A DNA stretch of 64,000 nt from Baylisascaris procyonis. Taxonomy: Eukaryota > Nematoda > Chromadorea > Rhabditida > Ascarididae. Every line of letters starts with the position of its first letter. The stretch's first letter is position 1. Made by a program: the position numbers and the translations under genes. The notes beneath the pieces are model-generated. The model ran no database searches. It was not told where the DNA came from and was given only the letters and a program-made list of their open reading frames with translations. The stretch covers positions 992,001-1,056,000 of the forward strand of contig JAZARR010000248.1 of NCBI GenBank assembly GCA_037389465.1. Reading direction: 5' to 3'. Positions 54,167-64,000 of this stretch are shown here, one piece after another.

Positions 54167-57100
54167 TCATCGTGGGAGTCGTTTATTTTCAAGACTAATA
54201 CTGCGTACATCAATTGTATTGCCATCAAATCCTCGTGCTTTAATAAAGCTTCGAAGAACTGTTAACAAATCGAGAACGTCATCATTGAAATTTGTTCTCA
54301 TACGAATCTTGAATGATACATCAAGTGCTGGTATAGCTGGCACGAATCTGATAAATAAAAACTTGAATTTATATTGCTATTGTGAATAACGATCGATACA
54401 GCACTTCTCTATCTTGTTTATGCGACGTCTAATGAATCCGAGCTTGGAAGATTAGAAGAATGTGCCGTATAGTGAAGGTAATAGAGTCGTTTATTTAAAT
54501 ATAAGGTGATAGTCTCCGAACGTTACATTTTCGACCTTTTTTTGGCTACTCTCATAAGGCTAAACTCATCATATAATTGATAACGAGCCCTAAAACCGGA
54601 TGAGTTATATTTTTTTAATTAGAAATGATACCAACCCATCATGAAATGATTGGGATAATCGTTTTAGAAAAGAGTAGACATATTGGCCGATCATACGTTA
54701 AGATGTTAGAAAAAACTAAACGAAACAACGAGAAGAGATAAGCAATTTACCTGAATTGAGTTACTTCACTGCCAGCATAGTTATAGCTCACATCACTATG
54801 TTGGAATATCCTGTTGAGCTGAAAAGCAAAACAGTTTTCAGTAGCAATGTTGAAAATAGCATTGGATGAGCATCAATTATCATTTCATTTGCAAACTGAT
54901 ATGCATAATATATGTTCTCTTGGAGGAAAATCTGCAAATCCATTCAAATGTATAAACTTTTAGGTTTAGTTTATGAAGCGGTGAATAAATAAAGTGTTAA
55001 AATCATGAAATTTGTTTTGAATTGAAACTTTCAATTAAACGGTAGCTAATCTAATAATTACAACTCAATTCAACATGGATATTTTCGACTCATTCCATTC
55101 GTTATGCATTATCTGCATGCATTGATATTCCATAATATTCGATTCTTTCTCTCGTTTCAATTCGCGTATCCGTAAGCACCCCCATCATTACATGTGAAAA
55201 TTCTATTCCTTTTTATCAAAAATTTGCTCGAAATGCTTAGAATGTGCGCAGAAGGATTGACATAAATGAGTGAGGTAAATAGCTAGATTAAAAAGAGTTT
55301 ATTCGGTTGATAAATTAAAAAAAGCTATTAATGCTTCAACAATGAACCTCTCGTTGAATTTTAGTGGCATGTGCCACAAATTGCTCAGTATTTGATTGAA
55401 GGAGTTGCCCATCGAACTTCAGCAATGGGCCTTCGGTGATCAGAAAACGACCGTTGTATTGACGCAACGAACGAAACGATACCGACGACACTGAGTGCAC
55501 TTAAGATGCATAATTGCCTTCACATTTGCAATTGCACATCCACAATTTTAGCACACCCCGATCCGTTAACATATACCTTCTTTATTTTCATCATTCATGA
55601 AGTAACTCAAATCAACACCAATAGTAAGTCTCTTCATCAAACTTAGTAAATATGCCTTCAATCCTCAGACTGAGCTTTAGATCTTTTCCTGTCATATTTC
55701 TTAGTGTTCTTAACGAATACTCTGCATAACTGGAACAGGCTCTTGAAAATCACGACGATAGGCAAATTTTTTTTTTCGAAAAGCTTAGAAAATCGCCCCA
55801 TAATTGCAAATGGAAATGCTGGTAAAAAAAAAGTTCTGCTAATTCGTAGAAAAAAGTGCTCCCTATAATAGAAATTCAACTTATTAATGAAACAATGAGA
55901 ATAGCTGCGTTGATCATCTACGAATTATGAAATTCAAAAAATTGTAATTTAAACAATTAGATATTTACTTAATGCAAATAATGTAAGCAATTGAATACTT
56001 ATGAGTGCAATACTCAATTTCATCAAAAATTTATATTTCTGCATATCACATTGCAGGCTAATACGATGGAGAAATTTACACCGAAGTAAGAACGTTGTAA
56101 ATGAAAGGGAGGAGGGAAAAGAAAGGAATGGTGAGATAAGCCGAACTAAACCGGAAATGAAAAGAGACCATATTAAAAAAGTGAAAGTTTTGAACATGCA
56201 CATTGTTTAATCATAGAGATGAGCAGAGGCAAAACAATGAGCGCTAATTTTGGTTCCTCTACTACAAGACAGCGATTGCTACTATTTAGTGCTTATTGCA
56301 CCTTGAAAATGATGAAAACTTTAATACTCTCCAAAGCGATCTATGCTCATTTCAGTAGCACATTTTGTATTTCATTCACAATTTTTTTTTTTTTAACATT
56401 GAATACCATCATTTCCGGCATCAAATATTTAGCGTTTATTCAAAAAATATTTGATAGCGAATATAAGAAAAAGATTTCAAAATGTGCTTACTTTTCGAGA
56501 TCGCTAACATAAGAACAATAATAACGCCGATAACGATAAGTAATAGCAACGCTAACCAACCGAATAATTTCCATTTCGATGTTTCTTCTCTTTGTGCCTA
56601 AAAATTTCTTTGAATACTTTAATAGAGCAAATAAAGATAGTTAATTGCATCTAAAAAAAAACTCCCTGAAAATGTCTATTTTATCTAACTTTTTGGTTTT
56701 ATTATGTACACATGTGAGATGTCAAGATTTCCAATAATTTTCTTCTCTTCTAATTTCGAAAATTTACAACTTTCAACGACAAGATGTAGTTTAATTATGC
56801 AATTTGCATTACACAGCTTTCCTTTCGTCCATTTTATATGATTGTGTGCATGCTTCATTATTCGTGGCACCTTTTCAGCAATTCTTAAACGACCGTGACA
56901 TTTGATAAATATAGTTCCTCTTCTAGAGACAACGATCGGTATTATCAGTAAATCGTTTGATAATTGATCAAACTTTCGATTTTGAAGTGAATTTAAGATG
57001 TTCGTCATTCTCTTAGCTAGATGTGGTGCATTTCTGTATTTAGCAAACTGTCAAATTAATTATGCAAATAGATTTCTAAAGAAATTCGGTTACTTAGTTG

Positions 57101-58312
57101 CCTGTCACTGACAACGATTCCTTTCGGCTTGATGTTTGACGTGTTTGGTTATTTATGAGAAATTAGCCTCGAGGGAAGCAATAATCCGATGAATACGAAC
57201 TGAGTTTGCAAGCCAGCTGGATGAAACAGTACATAATTAAAAGTATTTCTTATTGATTTTGTTAAGAATGTCCTCGAAAATATTCTGACGCAATTTGAAT
57301 GCCTAACTAAATCACTGCGTTTGTTGTTTAAATGTTTCGCTGAATAGTACTGGCTGCACTAAGATTCTTCAAAATCCAACCAACCTTGCGCCTTTTCTTC
57401 TCGAGACGTGAGATAACACCTGGTATATAGATATCAGTGGCAAATTCAGGAATTGGTCGAGAATTAACAACACAATGCTCATGCATAGCAGTTAACGCCT
57501 CCGATAATGAACGTGAACTGGATGCTCGCTTAAGTGGGTAATGATATCCTGAAAGAAGACCTCTTCACTCTCATGCAAGTTGCACATTTCTAAACAAAAT
57601 GTGAAATGAACATTGAGTTGCTCTGAACGTTTACCGCTAGAAAAACATTCTCAAGGACTTTGTGATTTGGGGATTAACGTCGACGGAATATGGGATTGAA
57701 TAAATAGCAAGGAAACACTTCGAAGAATACCCAAGAAGTTGTCATGCAAAAACGACTTCAGCTGCGAAGATGATTTAATCCCTATTTCATATCTCTGATT
57801 TATAAATAACCAGGTGATCGATGATCCTGCGATCTGCAATATACTTCAATCATCTTCACACTAAAAAGATTATATATGCTAAATATATTGTTATTAAATG
57901 CTCAATAAATTGCAGGTAGAGGGTGATTATTGAAAAAGAAGTTTTATCACGACCGGAAAGGCGCCTTTGGAGGGTGCTCCAGACGAAGGAATTAAGGGAA
58001 GCGAGCAAATATAACATCAATTGCCGGTGCTCTTCACTAGAGATAACGGATAACAGAATCGAGTGAAAGGTTATTGACAGCTGGAACTCACTGGTGCTAA
58101 ATACCAGCTGATAACTGATAAAGTTACCGCCAAGCAGAATGAACAAATGTGTGAATGTTTGGAATTAAAGACAAACCAAGATAAGAATTCGCACACAGCT
58201 GTCCACTAGCAAGTCCGGTGCTTCCGTACGCAGGTGGGCGGAATATTGTCCACTGCTGATCGTATGCTTGTGATGCGTATGGAGCAGTTCTGTAAGCCTG
58301 AATGAAACTCAT
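54167..58312 (-). CDS. Type II membrane protein with an extracellular SEA-like domain
   Basis: Exons in transcript order: 58312-58177, 57548-57385, 56597-56492, 55490-55348, 54818-54751 and 54347-54167. They total 798 nt in consistent phase, for 265 residues. Residues 1-110 are a polar, tyrosine-rich tail with a PPAY motif (26-29) and the basic cluster EKKRRK just before the membrane. Residues 111-133 are one long hydrophobic segment (LFGWLALLLLIVIGVIIVLML). The basic N-side predicts a cytoplasmic N-terminus. About 143-245 resembles a SEA domain: YNGRFLITEG, an NTEQFVAHATKIQRE helix, YAGSEVTQFRF, a strand LDVSFKIRM and a second helix. The GSVVV self-cleavage motif is absent (IPALD stands there), and there is no protease or other domain after it. 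The ATG is the first after acceptor TTGCTCTTGCAG at 58431. Exon 4 could start nine bases earlier. Function unknown; surface or matrix attachment is plausible. Confidence 0.75.
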
Positions 58313-58429
58313 TGAGAGATGAGAAGCAAAGCGCAACCAAATTTTAGGTGAAAGAAAATCTAGCTTGGAAAGCGCTTGTTGCGTTATTTCAATAATGATG
58401 GAAATTCCTACTTTAAATAACTGCAAGAG

Positions 58430-58443
58430 CAAGCGAATACGAG
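58430..58443 (-). promoter_or_regulatory. Probable spliced-leader acceptor of the SEA-domain gene
   Basis: On the minus strand CTTGCTCTTGCAG ends at 58431, about 118 bases before the proposed ATG at 58312, with no ATG between. The reading frame stays open back through this acceptor, so an upstream cis-spliced coding exon cannot be excluded. Confidence 0.4.
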
Positions 58444-61400
58444 CTGATGACCGTTTGCAACCTCTTCCATCGAACAAACTGGATACGTACTGACCATTTA
58501 ATAACAATACAACAGCAATAATGCATTCATGTTTCAAACGAATCGATCACTCATAAAAATCTAAGGCTAAGCATTTTGATCATCCGCTTTCGAACGGTAC
58601 AAATTTCACTCTAACCAGCCAAAAAATTTGAAATTTTTCTGATCACTTGATCTGTCAAACGCCTTTGCAGATTGACTGAAATCTGACATGAGGCATTATC
58701 GCATAGTGGTCATTACATATCGCAAACTTCGCGGATCAAAGATAGGCGGTTAACAAAAAGTATTCTTTCGATATCCGCCTTGCAAAGTTAAAATTGTGAT
58801 ATTAACCGATCCCTTCTAATCATCCGCAAATATGAGGTTTTTTGCAAATCGGTCTGAGGGTATGGATTCGTACTTTTGCCATAGACTCCGATCCTCAATG
58901 AAATGACAACAATGTGAGGTGATATTTACAATAAGCGTTAATTTATAAGCCCTAATCAAATTGTATGAGACTAATGAGGCATGAAACCATTCTCCCATTC
59001 AAAGAAAAAAAACAGAGCAACGCATATCATGATGAGCACAATAAAACTGATCAATTCTTTCTTTTGCCAACATCTATTTGATCTATGCAAAAGTGCAAAT
59101 TCGAGTGACGAATTTTTTAGGTCACGAGAACATGAAAGCTATTGTATATGTCAATGTGTGAAGGCGTATCTAACGATATTTTGATGTGTCATTCAAAAGA
59201 GCACATCGCATCCATCTTTCTTTCTTTAGAACAATCGAAAAGCGATCGTTTCATTATTGATTGAATTTGAATATCGGCAAAGGATCAGCATAAAAATACG
59301 AAAAGATTTCTTGACTATAATGATCTCATCTAGACCTATCCTTTAATTCAATCAATATTTTTTATGCAAAATGTTGAAGCAATTGAGGGTTATTGCCAGA
59401 AAGGATATTAAATGTGCTCTTGATAGAGATCTTATAAAAATGGCGCTAACAGCAATTATCGACGAGCATTGAAGAGTGTTTCCTGAATATTAACTCTCTA
59501 AATAATTTGCAATTAAAATCTGACAATTTCAGTCACCATTTTAAAAGAATATTATTCTTATTATAAAATATCGGAATATCGAGAATAAAATTTATTATAC
59601 ATCTCTGTCATTGTGCATTTTACGTTTCTTCTTTTTTTTTTTTCAGTTATAATATCAACATCTCAATACTAAAAATGGAAGAACTCTCTATGAGATTTAT
59701 ATGCAAAGAAGTTTTTCATCATTCTTATTTCTAAATATTGAAAAGTGGATCCCTTTGAATTAAGGAAAGAAATAAAGGAATTAAAACGTAATATTTCTAA
59801 AATGGCGATTGAAATATGGTAAAAAAAAAGTGCAAAATATATGGTATTTCGAAAATGTATCGATGCATCTTACTCCACACATTAATGAATCGAAGGAGTT
59901 AACATGAATATAGATTTGCTATGAGAAAAGCGCAATGAAAAATCTCATTTTATTATTTAATCGCTAAACGCCAAGATTGTCAATAAAACATATGTAGAAA
60001 ATTATTCGTTCAAATGAGAAAATATTTTCAAATTGTTTATTGTGTTAAGTTTCCTCTTTCAATCAAATATCATTGAAATACAAGAAAAAGTTAATCCTTT
60101 TAGAAGAAAATTTTCAACTCTTTGTGAAAATTTCACTCGAATTCTTGAAATGAAACGATAAAGTTTCTCAAAACGATGAAAATTTATGTGAAATTCGAAG
60201 ATCTTTACAAAGCAAAACAAAGCATAGCAGTTGAAGAAAGAGGCGTGCGAAACAATCCGTCACACTAAAATATCGTCACAAATCGCGGTAACAATCGAAG
60301 GGGTTTGCACGTTTTTGTGCCCATGAACTAGATAGCTGTGTACGTAAAATACATCTTATTTTTGGGTCGTTCAAGAGCTTATTTATGAGCGAAAAAAATT
60401 CTTTACAAAAAGAGTCACTTATTTTCAGTGGGTAAGTAAATGAACCAATTTTAGTCGGAAAGTTTTACGCATATTGCTGCCCATCATAAGCTATCAAGAA
60501 AGAAATTCATTTTGAAATCCGGAAGGAATAGAGCCGATATGAGCAACGGCTTTCAATGCGGAACGATTACGAATAAATAATACGCTCACATACAAATAAA
60601 ATAAGTCCGGAAACCTAAAAAAAAGCTTGTATGATATGCGTTTTTTATATATGTCTCACCTCGCCAACTGCAATGATGACCGCTCGATAGTTCAAATGGT
60701 TTAATCGCCCGTGCAAAAAAAACTTCCACAGAAGATTTATTTTCTTGTGCGGGATCGATGCACAACGTGGACAAATTTTTTGACACATTTAAACATCTAT
60801 GTGCTCTTTTCTATCGCATAGATATGCTACATGACTTCATCGTTAGCTTTGCACTATACCCAGTAAATTTGATAACTCGAATATTCAACTGCCTCAAGGT
60901 CATGATTTGGCGGAGAGGCAGATATGCATACGTAGCGTAGACAAGACATCATAATATCGGGGTTTTGCTAGGCAAATTTACGAAGGTTCATAATAAAAAG
61001 AAAACTATAGGAAAGAAAAGCGGAAAATCATGCATATGCTGGCTTTATTTCATTGTGCTAGAACGCAACGATCAAAAGCACAGTCAGAAAATTCCTCCTG
61101 CTCATTTAGAAATTCAAAGATCATACTAGAGCCCTTGGAAGACCAGTACGGAGGCGGGAAAAAATTACACTTATAAACCGATTTGTCACATGAGCCAAAT
61201 TAAAACAACGCAAAATGTTGTCTAGCATGTGAGCGAGACTTGAATTATTGGAGTGAAGGGATTTCTTAACTATAAAACGGTGAGTTTTCTGAGATTTTAA
61301 TGGTGGAATTACACTACTTCATCGAATGCGACGTCATATGGAAGTTCTTTAGATGTAAATTGGTACTTAAGTGCACACATTTTATTTTAAATATTCCCCT

Positions 61401-63350
61401 TGAGGGCATGAATGAAATTGCAAATTTTTAAAAAAAGAAATCCTGCTTGTTCGGCACGGTCATTTGACTACTGCCTCGCTGTGCTTCCGTTCGCGAGAAA
61501 TTCATCGCCTTTCAACATCGGATGTTACGTATGTGATACCCTTATTTATAACTTTGACTTGTTCCCTGCTCTACTAGGAATGAATAATGTCATTATTGTT
61601 ATTGACTACTGCCCTAGAATGTTATCTAGAAACTGCATATTCTTTGTTGCCCATTCATAAAAGTTCGCGTTTATGCTAGCGATCAAATAAATTTCTAACG
61701 ATCCCAATGCACTCGTTTATCGAGCATTATGGGTTTTATGGGTCGACGCAACTAATCAGGACGGTACTTGAGAAATCGTTTATATAATTTAAATCATGGT
61801 CAACAGTTACGACGAGAAAATATGGGACAATAAAGAAAACCTTTGCCTTCTATAAAACGGACTATTGCATGAATCTAAGTTTACTTATTCTATTCTATTT
61901 TACTGTTGAAACCTTTATAATGATGCGTTCATATTTATCGAAACCGATCGGTGGTACGAATCATTTACAAGATTTCATTTTCCAATGTGGACGGTACAAA
62001 ATATGATTCGATCAGTCATAAAATGCATTCAAGTTTTGACGGGCATTTTATCGCTTGCAACTTCTTAAGAATGGGATATGAGACGATAAGGATTATATTA
62101 GCCAATTTTCTAAATTGATTGCAGCGGTTATCGAGCTCAAAATAACTCAGCAAACAGATACGGATATGCCAAACTCCTGTAAATACGCGTGCATAGGCGC
62201 GCCTGCAAATATGACATGGATGCAAAATATATATATATATAAGATATGCGGGGAATATATATAAATTATTTTCGTAGGCAACGTGCTGCTCGCAAATGCC
62301 AAATTGCGAAACTGCATCCTAAAACCACAATGATGAAAGACGGTGGCGTTATGGAAGGACAATTTGTTTATATAGACGGCAAGGAAATGAACAAAGAACT
62401 TTCCTCCTTATGACGAATGGATTACCGATTGTTCAAATGGGAATCCATAAATGCAGGATGAATGTAATCGAATAGTGAAGTGGATGTCACAAATCTTCGA
62501 AAGTGTCTTCACACAACGAAATGTATTCATAATCGTAACAAAGTAGATATTAAATAAAAATGCAGAGAAAAAATGTATTATTGTTTTTTTCTGCCAACGA
62601 AACGATTTCCTCAAATTGTTGAGAGCGGCACCCCTAACTTAAAGCGAATCCCTCGAAAATTGAAAATTTTTGAACTTGTTGCATCATGGAGAGGAAGATT
62701 GAAAGCAGAAGGGAGAACTGAGAAAACAATAACATATTCGATCGATACTGTAAAGTTTCTATATTCACTTCAATTCCACATTCCTGAAGCATGGTGATCC
62801 TTGCTGGATGGGATGAAAATCTTCTGCTAACTAATTACGCATTACGAATTATCGAATAATCTGCTTCAGTTGACTCGCAAAATACTCTCAATAATCATTT
62901 TTTCTTCTGTTAAATCATTTCATAGTCGAATTCTCGTATTAACATGATTCTTCTTTGATAGAAATTCCATTCTTACCTCTAAAACTTGGCAAGAATTTTT
63001 ACAGTAAAATTCATGAAGAATTTTGATAGTAAACATTCCCAAAATGAATATCCTATAAATATTATTATATTATCCAAGTTTTTTGTATAGTGTCAATTGC
63101 ACATTCATCATTAGAGAATGAGTTAAATACGACCTGTAGTAGGAATATACTAACTTCGGCTAATGAGTTCGAAATTCTTTCAACACTTGAATTTTTTTTT
63201 ATTTATATAAAATCGCCTTCATTTTCATTTTCACTCGACATTTTTAAGCTATTCCACTCACATTCGAGATATTTCTGAATGGTGTTCTTCGCTGCTTGTT
63301 AAGAATGGATTCATTTCTAGAGATTCTTTTTGCTTCTACATATTCTGCTT

Positions 63351-63354
<4 letters not shown>
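58444..63354. other. Right flank, no gene recognised
   Basis: No supported gene. Frames of 60-80 codons occur on both strands. One minus-strand frame ending at a GTGAGA donor (about 60664-60786) and one plus-strand frame (62573-62797) are the most protein-like, but neither joins in phase to anything or resembles a family. The promoter of the minus-strand SEA-domain gene should lie in the first part. Confidence 0.4.

Positions 63355-63412
<58 letters not shown>
63355..63412. repeat. (AT)n microsatellite
   Basis: About 29 AT units followed by ATTCGTTGAGCGC. Confidence 0.97.
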
Positions 63413-63414
<2 letters not shown>

Positions 63415-64000
63415 GTTGAGCGCACTTTCCTTGAGCATGAAAAATTTCAGGAAATAGCAAAGAAACCTCGGAACGTCGCTTATGTTACTGAAATCTCTAT
63501 TTCAACTGTTAAACGCTTGAAGGCTACTGACTAGAGCAAAACATTCACGATGTCAGGTTTATTTTTTTCGTAGTAACTCAGTGAGCATTAAAAAACGCTC
63601 AGAATCATCTCTGCAAGGCGTTCAAAAATTGGGGTGCCGCTTTGAACAATTACAAAAGCCTTTTCTAATCTGAGCCAACATTATTTCTTGGCAATTCCTT
63701 TACCAAAAAAAAGAAGGTGAGGAATGGAGTTATGACTGATTTCATTAAAGGAAACGATTTCCTTGCTTCGCTCATTATGCTATGTTTTATGACTACTGCC
63801 TCGTTACAGCTAAAGTTATGAGTTTTCTAAATGTTTCCGTAATATTCCACTAACGAGAGGCGTCTTTGCTGAAACTTCAATTGAATCAACAATCATGGGG
63901 TCGATCAATGGTAGATAGTTCCTGGATGGGAGGGCACTTTCTACTTTTGCAAATTCGCTTAGCTTGTTACAGTTAAAAGCAATTTTTTCAGCTCTCTAGT
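63413..64000. other. Right edge, nothing recognised
   Basis: AT-rich sequence without an open frame or motif that I can support. Confidence 0.5.

Noticed and set aside
58124..58537. 137-codon minus-strand frame as a single exon
   Set aside because: Only the part from 58312 to 58177 joins the conserved downstream exons. The upstream portion is best read as 5' UTR after the acceptor at 58431, and the tail after 58177 is intron.
60664..60786. Minus-strand exon ending at a GTGAGA donor, as a 5' exon of the SEA-domain gene
   Set aside because: One frame ends in phase 1 and the other encodes an implausible peptide. The SEA gene already has a start codon directly after a good acceptor, so the exon is not needed.

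Overview
The window looks like nuclear DNA of a nematode. The evidence is an AT-rich sequence with many (AT)n microsatellites, small exons split by introns of about 0.2-1.4 kb, TTTCAG/TTGCAG-type acceptors, an arrestin close to nematode ARR-1 as I recall it, a tRNA-Gln with the worm-type sequence, and likely spliced-leader acceptors upstream of the three main genes. The intron sizes and microsatellites resemble a parasitic (clade III type) worm, but that placement is inference; the species cannot be named from this window.

Layout. (1) 0-4 kb: a tRNA-Gln(TTG) at 1971-2042, then a patch with short tandem duplications, a hairpin and one copy of a diverged dispersed repeat. (2) 4.0-8.65 kb, minus strand: a complete polyubiquitin gene of eight units. 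Seven units carry an intron at the same place (after codon 46 plus 1 nt). A TATAAAAG box and a perfect three-unit heat-shock element lie upstream. (3) 8.7-40.7 kb: about 32 kb with no confidently identified gene, containing microsatellites, a triple 25-bp repeat that carries octamer (ATTTGCAT) sites, a second copy of the dispersed repeat near 33.4 kb, and a few weak ORF candidates. (4) 40.8-50.3 kb, plus strand: a complete arrestin gene, 12 exons, 429 codons, with C-tail clathrin- and AP2-binding motifs. (5) 51-53.6 kb, plus strand: the last exon, and possibly one more, of an unrecognised gene. (6) 54.1-58.4 kb, minus strand: a six-exon gene for a 265-residue type II membrane protein with an extracellular SEA-like domain, converging on gene (5). 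(7) 58.4-64 kb: no identified gene.

The genes do not form an obvious pathway or operon. Polyubiquitin supplies ubiquitin, probably under heat-shock control. Arrestin desensitises and internalises G-protein-coupled receptors, a process linked to ubiquitin in animals generally. The SEA protein carries a cytoplasmic PPxY motif of the kind bound by Nedd4-type ubiquitin ligases. These links are suggestive only.

Most exon joins were checked by reading phase: the polyubiquitin (8x76+1 codons), arrestin (429 codons) and SEA-protein (265 codons) models all close exactly in frame. Nothing here amounts to a clearly new biological system. The most unusual items are the SEA-domain protein, the periodic polyubiquitin gene with its heat-shock promoter, and the octamer array.
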